64,000 nt of DNA from an uncultured Rhodoplanes sp. (GCA_936924235.1 CAKZHN010000180.1:1-64000), one strand, 5' to 3'; numbered from the stretch's first letter, positions 17,952 through 28,800 are shown. The notes: generated by a model not told the origin, from the letters alone. Program-made: numbers and translations.

Positions 17952-18677
17952 ATGCATCGCAGGTTTTTGGCAGCCGCCGTGATTCTGCTCGGCGCATGCG
18001 GCGGCGCGCGAGCCGAGACCGGGCCGTGCAAGCCCGACTCGTTCGACGGCCTGACTTGCGGAGAAGGCCCCGGGGCCGCGCGCGTCATTGCCGGAACGAT
18101 CTCGCCGTCGAAGCAGATGGGTTTCGCCTGGCGCACGCCCGGCAAGGCGCCGACCGAGGAGCCGGACATCTATCAGGTCGAAAGCGTGCTCATTTGGCTG
18201 CACGACGGCCGGGCGCTGGCCATTGCGCCGGGCGACTATTGGGACACAGGCACGGCGCACGCCAACCGCTACGACTTCCACGCCTTCTGGTCGCCGGACA
18301 GCCGCTTCGTGATCGAGCTTCTGGATTTCCGCTGGAGCACCGAAGCGCTGCGGCTCCATGCCTTGCCCGAGCGTGGCAGCAATCCGGTGCTGACGCTGGA
18401 TCTGAAATCGATCATGGAATTCGCGGTGCGCAGGGAGCTGCGCAAGACGGTCAAGAACGAAGCGGCCTACGCGTTCGAGATCGAGGGCGACAACTCCGGC
18501 GAGCCGCCGCGGCTTTCGATCGACAACAGCGGCCTGATCAAGGCACGCATCCAGATGCAGGTGCCCAAGGGCGACGATCCGGAACTCCGCGTCGACGTGG
18601 TGTTCCAGGCCCGGGTGCGTGACGGAGCGCTGGAAGCGCGGCCGGTGTCGATCAAGAAATCAAACGCGAAGAACTGA
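17952..18677 (+). CDS. Secreted hypothetical protein
   Basis: A 241-residue protein of unknown family with an N-terminal signal peptide (FLAAAVILLGACGGARA). The LLGACG stretch could also act as a lipobox. The body is rich in aromatic and acidic residues (LIWLHDGRALAIAPGDYWD; FWSPDSRFVIELLDF), a pattern reminiscent of beta-propeller or beta-sandwich proteins, but no domain is recognised. It begins 3 bases after the aldolase-like gene, which implies co-transcription and a possible shared periplasmic role. Confidence 0.75.
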   Translation: MHRRFLAAAVILLGACGGARAETGPCKPDSFDGLTCGEGPGAARVIAGTISPSKQMGFAWRTPGKAPTEEPDIYQVESVLIWLHDGRALAIAPGDYWDTGTAHANRYDFHAFWSPDSRFVIELLDFRWSTEALRLHALPERGSNPVLTLDLKSIMEFAVRRELRKTVKNEAAYAFEIEGDNSGEPPRLSIDNSGLIKARIQMQVPKGDDPELRVDVVFQARVRDGALEARPVSIKKSNAKN

Positions 18678-18706
18678 GACGCTACAGCGCCGATTGCGCA
18701 GAACTC

Positions 18707-18728
18707 GGTCCCCGCGTTCGCGGGGACC
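18707..18728. terminator. Hairpin between convergent genes
   Basis: GGTCCCCGCG (18707-18716) pairs with CGCGGGGACC (18719-18728) between two convergent genes. There is no T tract, so it may be a short palindromic repeat rather than a true intrinsic terminator, but its position fits a bidirectional transcription stop. Confidence 0.45.
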
Positions 18729-18768
18729 CAGGGCCGCCAACTCCGAAGTCCACTTTGAGTGGGCCACA

Positions 18769-19374
18769 CTAACGCTGGGTGCCCCGGTCCCGCTCTGCAC
18801 GCCGCAACTCGAACAGCGCCTCTTCGCTGTTGCGCGCGAACTTGGCGAGGAAGCGCGACAACACGTCGAACTCGCCGCGTGTGACGTTCTGGAACAGCCG
18901 GTCGTTGACGCGGCGCAACAGCGGATTGACGTCGCGGATCGCGGCCTCGCCGTTCCGCGACAACCGCACCAGCACGCTGCGCCGGTCGCGGCTGTTGGCC
19001 TCCTTGGTGAGCAGCCCCTTGTCGATCAGACGGCCGACCTCGGTGGTGACGTGGGTCGCGGCCAGCTGGGTGTGCTCGGCGAGCGCGCGGATGGTCACGC
19101 CCTCGGCGCCCTGGCGGTGCGCGGTGCCGATCAGCACGATGAACTGCGAGGCGGTCAGCGACAGCGCGCGGCCGAACGCCTCGCGGCAGGAGTGCAGCCG
19201 GTCGAAGGCCAGCGCCATCAGGTAGATCGTCTCGCGAAACGCCAGATCGTTGCCGGCCTCGAGCATCGCCGGCAGCGTCACTGTCGCGGGCGACGTAAAG
19301 TCCTTGGCGTTGCCGGCCTTGCCCGGCCTGGCGCCGCGCGCCGGCGCCCGTTTTGCCGCCCGTGTCGTGGCCAT
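18769..19374 (-). CDS. MarR-family transcriptional regulator
   Basis: A winged-helix regulator of about 201 residues. The DNA-binding helices are in TIRALAEHTQLAATHVTTEV, followed by the wing LTKEANSRDRRSVLVRLS, where the DxRS/R motif is conserved. The basic N-terminal extension (about 40 residues, rich in Ala, Lys and Arg) is longer than usual. The ATG at 19374 has GGGAG six bases upstream and is preferred over the GTG five codons earlier. It is divergent from the HpaB-like monooxygenase, so local control of that gene in response to an aromatic ligand is likely. Confidence 0.9.
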   Translation of the reverse strand: MATTRAAKRAPARGARPGKAGNAKDFTSPATVTLPAMLEAGNDLAFRETIYLMALAFDRLHSCREAFGRALSLTASQFIVLIGTAHRQGAEGVTIRALAEHTQLAATHVTTEVGRLIDKGLLTKEANSRDRRSVLVRLSRNGEAAIRDVNPLLRRVNDRLFQNVTRGEFDVLSRFLAKFARNSEEALFELRRAERDRGTQR

Positions 19375-19432
19375 GAAAGCTCCCTGCACCCGGATCCCTC
19401 ATAGCACAGCCGCTTGACCCCGTCCAAAATAC

Positions 19433-19461
19433 CTACATACTGTAGCTATATTTTGTAGCTA
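19433..19461. promoter_or_regulatory. Candidate MarR operator dyads
   Basis: Two overlapping dyads lie between the divergent MarR and monooxygenase genes: CTACATACTGTAG (19433-19445, arms CTACA/TGTAG) and TAGCTATATTTTGTAGCTA (19443-19461, arms TAGCTA). This AT-rich patch stands out from its GC-rich surroundings and is the natural place for autoregulator binding. Confidence 0.55.
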
Positions 19462-19501
19462 ACCGGCCAGCGGGCCGCCTGAACCCTGGGAGATACAGAG
19501 C

Positions 19502-20977
19502 ATGGCAACCGCCCCATCACTGCGCACCGGCGCCGAATACCTGCGCTCGCTGAACGACGGCCGCACGGTTTTCGTCGAGGGCGAGAAGGTCAAGGACGTC
19601 AGCAAGCACAAGGCGTTCCGCGAGGCGGCGCGCTCGGTGGGCCGGCTCTACGACATCGCGGCCGAGCCCGCGAACCGCGAGCTGATGACGTTCACGTCGC
19701 CGAAGACCGGCGGGCCGGTGCACCGCGCCTACCAGATCCCGCGCTCGCATGCCGACCTGCGCCAGCGCCGGCTGTTTCACGAGAAGTGGGCGGAGGCGAC
19801 CTTCGGCCTGATGGGCCGCACGCCCGACCACGTGGCGGGCTTCTTCACCGGCTATGCCTCGGTGCCGGAGACGTTCGCCAAGGGCGGCCAGAAATACGCC
19901 GACAACGTCGTCGCCTTCTACGAGAAGATGCGCGACGAGCATCTCTATGTCAGCTACGCGATCGTTCCGCCGCAGATCGACCGCAGCAAGCCGGCGCACA
20001 AGCAGAGCGATCCGGCGCTTTACGCCGGCGTGGTCAAGGAGCGCGACGACGGTATCGTGATCTCCGGCGCCCAGCAGCTCGCCACCGGCGGCGTGCTGTC
20101 CGACTGGCTGCACCTGAGCTGCATCCATCCGCTGCAGCCGGGCGACGAGAACTACGCCAACTGCCTCGCGGTGCCGATGAATGCGCCGGGGCTCAAGCTC
20201 TATCCGCGGCGGCCGTTCGCGCTCCGCGCCGACAACAGCTTCGACTATCCGCTGTCGAGCCGGTTCGACGAGACCGACAACTACGTCATCTTCGACAACG
20301 TGTTCGTGCCCTGGGAGCACGTATTCATTTACCGCAACATCGAGGTGAGCCGCGACCAGTGGTGGAAGACCACGGCGCACACGCTCGGCAATCACCAGGC
20401 CCAGTGCCGCTACGTGACCAAGCTGCGCTTCCTCGCCGGCCTAGCACAGCGGATGAACGAAATGACAGGAAACGCCGCGACGCCCCCCGTTCAGGTGATG
20501 ATGGGTGAGCTCGCCGCCCTGGTCTCGATCTTCGAGGGCATGCTGATGGCCCAGGAGACCGTATCGGAGGTCAAGAACGGCGTGCTTTGGCCGTCGGCAC
20601 TGTCGCTCTATTCGGCGATGGCGTTGCAGTCGGAACTCAACGGCCGGATGCTCGAAATGGTCCGGGAGTTGGCCGGCGGCGCCTTCATCACCCTGCCGTC
20701 GTCGATCGCCGACCTGGAAAACCCCGAAACCGCGCCGGATATGGAGCGCTATCAACGGTCGGCTTCGACCGACGCGAAGCATCGCGTGGCGCTGATGCGG
20801 CTGCTCTGGGACTTCCTCGGCTCGGAATTCGGCAGCCGCCACGCCCAGTACGAGAAGTTTTATGGCGGTGCATCATTCATCGTGAAGATGAACGTCTACC
20901 GCAATTTCGACTTCAAGCGAGCCGGTGCCCTGGTCGATGCGGCACTGGCGTTACCGCCGGTTCAAACCGGCGAATAG
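19502..20977 (+). CDS. HpaB-type flavin-dependent monooxygenase
   Basis: A 491-residue protein of the 4-hydroxyphenylacetate 3-hydroxylase oxygenase family (group D, acyl-CoA-dehydrogenase-like fold). Typical segments are the N-terminal TGAEYLRSLNDGRTVFVEGE, the central ISGAQQLATGG and FDNVFVPWEHVFIYR, and the C-terminal helix-rich FSLYSAM-like region. Such enzymes hydroxylate phenols with reduced flavin from a separate reductase; no HpaC-type reductase is nearby. ATG at 19502 follows GGGAGATACAGAGC. Control by the divergent MarR regulator is likely. The exact phenolic substrate is unknown. Confidence 0.92.
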   Translation: MATAPSLRTGAEYLRSLNDGRTVFVEGEKVKDVSKHKAFREAARSVGRLYDIAAEPANRELMTFTSPKTGGPVHRAYQIPRSHADLRQRRLFHEKWAEATFGLMGRTPDHVAGFFTGYASVPETFAKGGQKYADNVVAFYEKMRDEHLYVSYAIVPPQIDRSKPAHKQSDPALYAGVVKERDDGIVISGAQQLATGGVLSDWLHLSCIHPLQPGDENYANCLAVPMNAPGLKLYPRRPFALRADNSFDYPLSSRFDETDNYVIFDNVFVPWEHVFIYRNIEVSRDQWWKTTAHTLGNHQAQCRYVTKLRFLAGLAQRMNEMTGNAATPPVQVMMGELAALVSIFEGMLMAQETVSEVKNGVLWPSALSLYSAMALQSELNGRMLEMVRELAGGAFITLPSSIADLENPETAPDMERYQRSASTDAKHRVALMRLLWDFLGSEFGSRHAQYEKFYGGASFIVKMNVYRNFDFKRAGALVDAALALPPVQTGE

Positions 20978-21103
20978 GTAAGCGTTCGGCAACCGTGTCA
21001 GGCAAATCCTTGCACGCGCGGGCGTCATATTTCGACGCCCGCGAACCCGCATCGTTGCTGGGATTTTATGGCCTCCGTACTAGTACTTATGGAGCGCCCC
21101 CTT

Positions 21104-21124
21104 GCGGCAAGATGGCCGCTTTTT
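21104..21124 (+). terminator. Intrinsic terminator after HpaB-like gene
   Basis: Stem GCGGC/GCCGC with the loop AAGATG (21104-21119) is followed directly by five T (21120-21124). It separates the monooxygenase from the RND operon. It also lies inside the nominal 5' end of the adaptor reading frame, which argues against a start there. Confidence 0.55.
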
Positions 21125-21197
21125 AACTATTGAAAGCAGGCTTTTCTGGTATACACCCGCCACAATAATGTGCCCTCTTCAGGGGGAGGAGAGGAGT

Positions 21198-22478
21198 TTG
21201 TCTTTGGAAACGCTTTGGTCGCGGTGTCCGCATTGGTTGCGCGCCGCACTCGGAAAGAGACAGACCTTGGCTGTCGTCGCGGTCCTCGCCGTGGCGGCCG
21301 GAGCGGCTGTCTATGCGAGCAGCCCTGACAAGCGCAATTCCAAGGCCACGGTCGGCTCCGACACCGAAGTCTCCAGCCAGTCCAAGCGTCCGGCGCGCTT
21401 CGTGCCGACGGCCGCGCAGTGGGCCTCGCTCGGCATCGAGCCGGCGAAGCAGATCGCCTTCCGCTCGGAGATCACCACCGAGGGCAAGATCGCGGTCAAC
21501 GAGGATCGCTCGACCGCCATTTTCCCGCCCTACGTCGGACGCGTGACGCGGGTGCTGGCGAAGGCCGGCGACGAGGTGCAGCAGCGCCAGCCGCTGTTCT
21601 ACATCGAAGCCTCCGACATGGTGACCGCGCAGAACAATTTCATTGCGGCGATCGCGGGTCTGAACAAGGCGAAGTCTGCGGTGCAGATCGCGGAGATCAT
21701 CGAGAAGCAGAACCGCACGCTCTACGAAAGCAAGGCCGGTCCGCTGCGCGACTACCAGACCTCCCAGGCGACGCTGGTGCAGGCGCGGTCTGATCAGCGC
21801 AACGCCGAAGCCGCGCTCGAAGCGGCGCGCAACCAGCTTTCGATCCTCGGCAAGACCGAAGACGAGATCAGCGCCTTCCAGGAGAGCGGCAAGATCACGT
21901 CGGACACGCCGATCTTCGCGCCGCTGGCCGGCACCGTCGTGCAGCGCAAGATTGGCCCGGGCCAGTACGTCAGCTACATCTCGACCGGTTCGGTCGATCC
22001 GGTGTTCGTCATCGGCGATCTCGCCACGGTGTGGATCGTCGCCTTTGTGCGCGAAACCGACGCGCCGAAGGTGCGGGTCGGACAGCGCCTCGAGTTTACG
22101 ATGCTGGCGTTCCCGAACCAGGTGTTCAACGCCACCATCGAGCACGTCTCCACCTCGCTCGATCCGAGCGTCCGCCGTCTGATGGTGCGGGCGACGATCG
22201 ACAACGCCGACCGCAAGTTCAAGCCGGAGATGTTCGCCACCGTCACGCTCTTTGCGGACGAGGGCGAGACCTCGGTGGCGGTGCCGCGCGAGTCGGTGAT
22301 CTATGAGGCCGAGACCGCCCGCGTCTGGGTGGTGCGTCCCGACAAGACCCTGGAAGTCCGGCAGATCAAGACCGGCATCACGCGCGCCGGCATGGTGCAG
22401 GTGGTGCAGGGGCTGCAGGCGGGTGAATCCGTGGTGACCAAGGGCAGCTTGTTCGTCGACCAGGCGGCAGGCACCTAA
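21198..22478 (+). CDS. RND efflux periplasmic adaptor (HlyD/CusB-like)
   Basis: A membrane-fusion protein of about 426 residues linking an RND pump to an outer-membrane channel. It has an N-terminal membrane anchor (TLAVVAVLAVAAGAAVYA), a lipoyl-like half (VGRVTRVLAKAGDEVQQRQ), a long alpha-hairpin, and the second half with beta-barrel (IFAPLAGTVVQRKIGPGQYV). I chose the TTG at 21198, because GGAGGAGAGGAG lies immediately upstream; the open frame runs back to 21102 but that region contains a terminator. An ATG at 21168 is the alternative. Two RND pump genes follow. The sequence style fits CusB/CzcB-type metal or solute efflux; no outer-membrane factor is nearby. Confidence 0.9.
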   Translation: MSLETLWSRCPHWLRAALGKRQTLAVVAVLAVAAGAAVYASSPDKRNSKATVGSDTEVSSQSKRPARFVPTAAQWASLGIEPAKQIAFRSEITTEGKIAVNEDRSTAIFPPYVGRVTRVLAKAGDEVQQRQPLFYIEASDMVTAQNNFIAAIAGLNKAKSAVQIAEIIEKQNRTLYESKAGPLRDYQTSQATLVQARSDQRNAEAALEAARNQLSILGKTEDEISAFQESGKITSDTPIFAPLAGTVVQRKIGPGQYVSYISTGSVDPVFVIGDLATVWIVAFVRETDAPKVRVGQRLEFTMLAFPNQVFNATIEHVSTSLDPSVRRLMVRATIDNADRKFKPEMFATVTLFADEGETSVAVPRESVIYEAETARVWVVRPDKTLEVRQIKTGITRAGMVQVVQGLQAGESVVTKGSLFVDQAAGT

Positions 22479-22531
22479 CAACAACTGACGGGCAGCTAAC
22501 CCGCGCCGCGGGCGCCGGACGAAGCCAGAGC

Positions 22532-25500
22532 ATGGACGGCATTGTCGCATTCGCGCTGAAGCAACGCGTCCTGATGGTCGTCGTCTTCGTGATGACGATG
22601 ATCGGCGGCGTATTCGCGTTCATGCAGCTCAACATCGAGGCCTATCCCGATCCGACTCCGCCGATGGTGGACATCATCACCCAGAGCTCCGGGCTCTCGG
22701 CGGAGGAGATGGAGCGGTACATCACGATTCCGATCGAGACCTCGACCTCGAATCTGAAAAACATCAACACCATGCGGAGCGTGTCGCTTTACGGCCTCTC
22801 CGACATCAAGCTGCAGTTCACCTTCGACTACACCTATGAGGAGGCGCTGCAGCAGGTGCTGAACCGCCTGGCGCAGCTGCCGCAGTTGCCCAACGGCGCG
22901 CAGCCGCAGATTTCGCCGATGAGCCCGATCGGCGAGGTCTATCGCTACCGGCTCGCGGCGCCGCGCAACTTCAGCGTCACCGATCTCAAGACCCTGCAGG
23001 ACTGGGTGCTGGAGCGCCGCTTCCGCGCCGTGCCGGGCGTCATCGACGTGATCGGCTGGGGAGGCAAGAGCAAGACCTACGAGGTCCAGGTCGATTTCAA
23101 CAAGATGCTGGCGTTCGGCGTCACCTTCGCCCAGGTGCTGCAGGTCCTCAACAACAGCAACGTCAACGTCGGCGGCAACACCATCAATATCGGCCCGCAG
23201 GCCGCGGTGGTCCGCGGCGTCGGCCTGATCAAGTCGCCCGACGATCTCGCCAACACGATGCTGACCCAGAACAACGGCAATCCGGTTCTGATCAAGGACA
23301 TCGGCACCGTCATCGTAGGCAACCAGCCGCGGCTCGGCATCGCCGGCCAGGACGACGACAACGACGTGGTCGAGGGCATCGTGCTGATGCGGCGCGGCGA
23401 GCAGAGCTCGCCGACCATCAAGCGGGTGCGGGCCGAGGTCGAGCGCATCAACAACGGCAATCTGCTGCCGCCGGGCGTCAAGGTCGAGCGCATCTACGAC
23501 CGCCAGGACCTGATCGACACCACCACGCACACCGTGCTGCACAACATGGTGGTCGGCATCGGGCTGGTGTTCCTGCTGCAGTGGCTGTTCCTCGGCAACC
23601 TGCGCAGCGCCGTGATCGTCGGTCTGACCATCCCGTTCGCGCTGTTCTTCGCCATCGGCATCCTGGTGCTGCGCGGCGAGTCGGCGAACCTGCTCTCGGT
23701 CGGCGCCATCGACTTCGGCCTGATCGTCGATGCCACCGTGATCATGGTGGAAAGCATCTTCCGGCGGCTCGGCGAAGCGCACGAAGCGCCCGTCGTCCGT
23801 CATCCGGCGACGCCCGAAGGCTTCACCGGCAAGCTTGCGGCGATCTTCCAGGCCGGCACCGACGTCAACCGCTCGATCCTGTTTGCGGCCTGCATCATCA
23901 TCGCGGGCTTCCTGCCGCTGTTCACGCTGTCGGGCGTCGAGGGCCACATCTTCGGCCCGATGGCCAAGACCTATGCGTATGCCTTGCTGGGCGGCCTGAT
24001 CGCCACCTTCACGGTGACGCCGGCGCTCTCGGCCATCATCCTGCCGGAGCACGTCCAGGAGACCGAGACGCTGCTGGTGCGGGTCCTGCACCGGCTGTAC
24101 GGCCCGGTGCTGCGCTTTGCGGTCGTCAGGAAGCCGGTCGTGCTGGCCGGACTTGCGGCGCTGCTGGTGGTGACGGCCATTGGGGTCCGCATACTCGGGC
24201 TTGAATTCCTGCCGAAGCTCGAAGAAGGCAACATGTGGGTCCGCGCCACCATGCCCTCGACGATCTCGCTCGACGAGGGCAACGGCTACGTCAACCAGAT
24301 GCGGCGGATCATCCGCGACTTTCCCGAAGTCGAGACCGTGGTGTCGCAGCACGGCCGCCCTGATGATGGCACCGATGCGGCCGGTTCCTTCAATGCCGAA
24401 TTCTTCGTGCCGCTCAAGCCCGTGAAGGACTGGCGGCCGGGTCTCGACAAGGACGATCTGACCGCCGAGGTGCTGAAAAAGCTCCAGGCCGAGTTCCCGG
24501 GCGTCGAGTTCAACTTCTCGCAATATCTGCAGGACAACGTCGCCGAGGCGGTGTCCGGCGTGAAGGGCGAGAACTCGATCAAGCTGTTCGGCAACGACCT
24601 CTACAAGCTCACCGAGACCGCCAACAAGATCAAGTCGGTGCTGGCTACCGTGCAAGGCATCACCGACCTCGCGGTGTTCACCTCGCTCGGCCAGCCGACC
24701 TTGCAGATCGACGTCGATCGGGCGCGCGCCGCGCGCTACGGCCTGACGCCGGGCGACATCAATTCGACGATCCATATCGCGATCGGCGGCGAGAGCGCGG
24801 GCAACATCTACGAGCCGGGCAGCGATCGTTACTTTCCGATCGTCGTGCGGCTCGCGCCCAAGTTCCGCGAGGCCGCGGAGACCATCCGCGGCATCCGTAT
24901 CACCGTGCCCAACCCGAGCGGCGGCGTGATGCAGATCCCGCTCACCGAGGTGGCGACCGTCAACCTCGTGTCCGGCGCTTCCTACATCTATCGCGAGAAG
25001 CAGCAGCGCTATCTGCCGATCAAGTTCAGCGTGCGCGACCGCGATCTCGGCAGCGCCATCCTCGAGGCGCAGTCCAAGATCGAGCAGCAGGTCGTGCTGC
25101 CGCTCGGCTCGCGCATGGAGTGGGTCGGCGAGTTCGGCAATCTGAAGGACGCGGTGGCGCGGCTCCAGGTCGTGGTGCCGATCGCCCTGGGGCTGATCGC
25201 GCTCCTGCTGTGGATCAACTTCGGCTCGCTGGTGGACACGGCGCTGGCGATGAGCGTGATCCCGATGGCGGTGGTCGGCGGCATCTTCGGCCTCATCGTC
25301 ATGGACATTCCGTTCAGCGTGTCGGCCGCGATCGGCTTCATCGCGCTGTTTGGCATCTCGACCATGGACGGCATCATCATCCTGTCTCAGTACAACACCC
25401 TGATCGGCCAGGGCCTCGACCGCCGGACCGCGATTCTGCGAACCGGCGAGCTGCAGATGCGGCCGGTGCTGATGACCTGTGTCATCGCCGGTATCGGGTT

Positions 25501-25702
25501 GCTGCCGGCCATGCTGTCGACCGGCATCGGCTCGCAGGTGCAGAAGCCGCTCGCCACCGTGGTGGTCTGCGGCATGATGCTGGCGCCGATCGTGATCCTG
25601 GTGACGCTGCCGGTGCTGATCGACATGTTCTCGCGGCGGCGGGCGCCCAGTCCCGGGCCCGAGACCGCCACCGAACCGATGCAGCCCGCGCAGCACGCCT
25701 AG
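22532..25702 (+). CDS. RND efflux pump, HME (CzcA/CusA) type
   Basis: A 1056-residue inner-membrane proton-driven pump with two repeats of six membrane segments and two large periplasmic loops. The N-terminal NIEAYPDPTPPMVDIITQ is typical of CzcA/CusA proteins. The fourth membrane segment has D394, D400 and E407 in DFGLIVDATVIMVE, matching the proton-relay acidic triad spacing of HME pumps. However, the usual DGA is DAT, so a metal substrate should not be assumed. It follows the adaptor by 53 bases and is followed by a paralogue of equal length. Substrate unknown. Confidence 0.92.
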   Translation: MDGIVAFALKQRVLMVVVFVMTMIGGVFAFMQLNIEAYPDPTPPMVDIITQSSGLSAEEMERYITIPIETSTSNLKNINTMRSVSLYGLSDIKLQFTFDYTYEEALQQVLNRLAQLPQLPNGAQPQISPMSPIGEVYRYRLAAPRNFSVTDLKTLQDWVLERRFRAVPGVIDVIGWGGKSKTYEVQVDFNKMLAFGVTFAQVLQVLNNSNVNVGGNTINIGPQAAVVRGVGLIKSPDDLANTMLTQNNGNPVLIKDIGTVIVGNQPRLGIAGQDDDNDVVEGIVLMRRGEQSSPTIKRVRAEVERINNGNLLPPGVKVERIYDRQDLIDTTTHTVLHNMVVGIGLVFLLQWLFLGNLRSAVIVGLTIPFALFFAIGILVLRGESANLLSVGAIDFGLIVDATVIMVESIFRRLGEAHEAPVVRHPATPEGFTGKLAAIFQAGTDVNRSILFAACIIIAGFLPLFTLSGVEGHIFGPMAKTYAYALLGGLIATFTVTPALSAIILPEHVQETETLLVRVLHRLYGPVLRFAVVRKPVVLAGLAALLVVTAIGVRILGLEFLPKLEEGNMWVRATMPSTISLDEGNGYVNQMRRIIRDFPEVETVVSQHGRPDDGTDAAGSFNAEFFVPLKPVKDWRPGLDKDDLTAEVLKKLQAEFPGVEFNFSQYLQDNVAEAVSGVKGENSIKLFGNDLYKLTETANKIKSVLATVQGITDLAVFTSLGQPTLQIDVDRARAARYGLTPGDINSTIHIAIGGESAGNIYEPGSDRYFPIVVRLAPKFREAAETIRGIRITVPNPSGGVMQIPLTEVATVNLVSGASYIYREKQQRYLPIKFSVRDRDLGSAILEAQSKIEQQVVLPLGSRMEWVGEFGNLKDAVARLQVVVPIALGLIALLLWINFGSLVDTALAMSVIPMAVVGGIFGLIVMDIPFSVSAAIGFIALFGISTMDGIIILSQYNTLIGQGLDRRTAILRTGELQMRPVLMTCVIAGIGLLPAMLSTGIGSQVQKPLATVVVCGMMLAPIVILVTLPVLIDMFSRRRAPSPGPETATEPMQPAQHA

Positions 25703-25755
25703 GGTTGGGGTTCCGCGCGGGTCCGCTGGCCGGACCCGTCCTGCGACGCCACGGC

Positions 25756-25790
25756 ACTCGCCTTCCCGTTTTTCGCGAGTATATTTTTTG
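25756..25790 (+). terminator. Possible weak terminator between RND genes
   Basis: Arms ACTCGC (25756-25761) and GCGAGT (25775-25780) are followed by ATATTTTTTG. A GC stem (GGGTCCG/CGGACCC) lies upstream at 25719-25737. This could reduce read-through between the two pump genes or be part of a second promoter. Confidence 0.35.
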
Positions 25791-25822
25791 GCTATAAGGC
25801 CCCTTTCCTGCGCGGGGGCGCG

Positions 25823-28800
25823 ATGATTCGCAATCTGATAGCCGTGTGCCTGTCGCGGCGGCCGCTGGTGCTGATCGGCTTTGTGGCGTTCCTGGCCATC
25901 GGCCTGGGCGCCTTCTCGGTGCTCAACATCGAGGCCTATCCCGATCCGGCGCCGCCGATCATCGAGATCATCGCCCAGTACCCCGGCCAATCGCCCGAGG
26001 AGGTCGAGCGCTACGTCACCATCCCGATCGAGATCGCGGTAGCGAGCACGCCGGGGCTGAAATTCATCCGCTCCAATTCGGTGTTCGCGCTGGGCTTCGT
26101 CCGGCTGCAGTTCGAATACGGCCGCGACTACTACTTCGTCCGCCAGCAGGCGCTGAACCGGCTGAAGGAGGCCGACCTGCCCGCCGTGGTCCAGCCGGTG
26201 ATCTCGCCGGCCGGCACCATCAGCGAGATCTACCGCTACCAGCTCTCGGGCCCGCCGGGCATGGACCTGATCGAGCTGCGCACGCTGCAGGACTGGACCG
26301 TGGAGCGGCGGTTGCGGCTCGTTCCTGGCGTCGCCGACGTGCTGGTGCTGGGCGGCAAGACCAAGGAGTTCCAGGCCGAGATCGACCTCAGCAAGATGCG
26401 GGCCCATGGGCTGACGCTGCCGCAGATCATCAACGCCATCAACACCAGCAACTCCAACGTCGGCGGCCGCACCATCTCGATGGGCGAGCAGTCGGTGAAC
26501 GTACGCGGCATCGGTGTCATCAGCTCGGTCAAGGACATGGACAACATCGTCCTGACCCAGCAGAACGGCTTCCCGGTGCTGCTGTCGGACGTCGCGAAGT
26601 CCCAGGTCGGCTACCGGCCGCGGCTCGGCATGGCCGGCCGCGACGACCTCACCGACGTGGTCAACGGCATCGTGCTGATGCAGAAGTTCGAGCGCACCAT
26701 GGACGTGGTGACGCGGGTGCGCGAGGAGGTGAAGCGGCTCAACAGCGACGGCTCGCTGCCCAAGGGCGTCAAGATCCTGCCGTTCTACGACCGCGGCGAC
26801 CTGGTGGGCATCACGGTGCACACCGTGCTGCACAACATGGCGTTCGGCGTCGCGCTGATCTTCATCATCCAGTGGCTGTTCCTCGGCAACCTGCGCTCGG
26901 CCGTCATCGTCGCCGCCACCATTCCGGTGGCACTGCTGCTCGCCGTCATGATCACGGTGCTGCGCGGCGAGTCGGCGAACCTGCTTTCGATCGGCGCCAT
27001 TGACCTCGGCATCATTGTCGACGCCACCGTGATCATGGTGGAGAACATCTTCCGCCATCTCGCCCACCACACCCAGCGCGCCTTCGCCGACCGCACCGCG
27101 GCGCTGAGCGACAAGCTGCATCGCGTGCTGACCGCGGCAGTCGAGGTCGACAAGGCGATCTTCTTCTCGGTGATCATCACCATCGCGGCGTTCCTGCCGC
27201 TGTTCACCATGCAGGGCGTCGAGGGCCAGATCTTCGGGCCGATGGCGCGCACCTATGCCTACGCGCTGGCCGGCGCCGTGATCGCGACCTTCACGGTGAC
27301 GCCGGTGCTGGCCTCGGTGCTGCTGCCGGAGAAGCTCGAGGAGGTCGAGACCTTCCTGGTGCGCGGCGTCCGCGGCGCCTATCAGCGGCTGCTGCCGCTC
27401 GCGGTCGGCAACGCCCGCGCCGCGGCCGGCATCGCCGTGGCGTTCCTGCTGCTGGTCGGCATCCTCGGCGCGCGGCTCGGCACCGAGTTCCTGCCCAAGC
27501 TCGAGGAGGGCAACCTCTGGATCCGCGCCGTGATGCCGCCGACCATCAACCTCGAATCCGGCATGGACACGGTCGGCGCGATCCGCCGAGCCATCCTGCA
27601 GTTCGCGCCGGTGCAGACGGTGGCCTCCGAGCAGGGCCGCGGCGACGACGCCACCGATCCGGACGGCTCGTTCCTCGCCGAGTTCTTCGTGCCGCTGAAG
27701 CCGCAGAGCGAGTGGCCGAGGGGCCTGACCAAGGAAGAGCTGGTCCGGCAGATGAACGAGAAGCTCGCCAACGACTTCATCGGCATCGACTTCAACTTCT
27801 CGCAATACATCCAGGACAACATCGAGGAGGCGGTGTCGGGGGTCAAAGGCGAGAACTCGGTCAAGCTGTTCGGCCCCGACCTCGGCGAGCTCGAGCGGCT
27901 GTCCAAGCAGATCAAGACCGAGCTCGGCAAGGTGCCGGGCGTGGTCAACCCGGCGGCGTTCAAGCTTCTCGGCCAGCCCAATCTCACGGTGAAGATCGAT
28001 CGCACCAAGGCTGCGCGCTACGGCTTCACGGTCGGCGACATCAACACCGTGGTCCAGGCCGCGATCGGCGGCCAGGAGGTGACCCGCGTCTATGAGGGCG
28101 AGGTCAATTCGGCGCTGACCGTGCGGTTCGCCTCGCAATACCGCGACAACGTCGATTCGATCCGCTCGATCCCGATCGCGCTGCCGGGCACCGACCCGAA
28201 AACGGGGCTGGCCTATATCGCGTTGAGCGACGTCGCCGAGGTGAAGCTCGACACAGGAGCTGCCTACATCTATCGCGAGAACAGCCGGCGCTTCATCCCG
28301 CTGAAATACAGCGTGCGCGAGCGCGATCTCGGCTCGACGGTGGCGGAGGCGCAGGAGCGCATCGCCGAGAAGGTGCCGCTGCCGCCGGGCTATCGCATGG
28401 AGTGGTCGGGCGAGTTCGGCGCGTTGCAGGAGGCCAAGAAGCGCCTCGCCGTGATCGTGCCGTTGAGCCTGCTGCTGATCCTGGCGCTGCTCTACAGCCT
28501 GTTCAATTCGGTGCGCGACAGCCTCATCGCGCTGTCGGGCATTCCCTTCGCGGTCTGCGGCGGCATTCTCGGGCTTTACGTCGCGGGACTGAACGCCAGC
28601 GTGTCGGCGGCGGTGGGTTTCATCTCGCTGTTCGGCGTCGCCGCCATGGATGGGATTCTTCTGGTGTCCTACATCCGCCGCGACATGGACGAGGGCATGG
28701 CGACCGAGAGCGCGATCCTGCGTGCCGGCGAGGCGCGCATGCGCCAGGTGTTCATGACCGGCTTCTCGGCCTGCATCGGCCTCGTTCCGGCGGCGATCTC

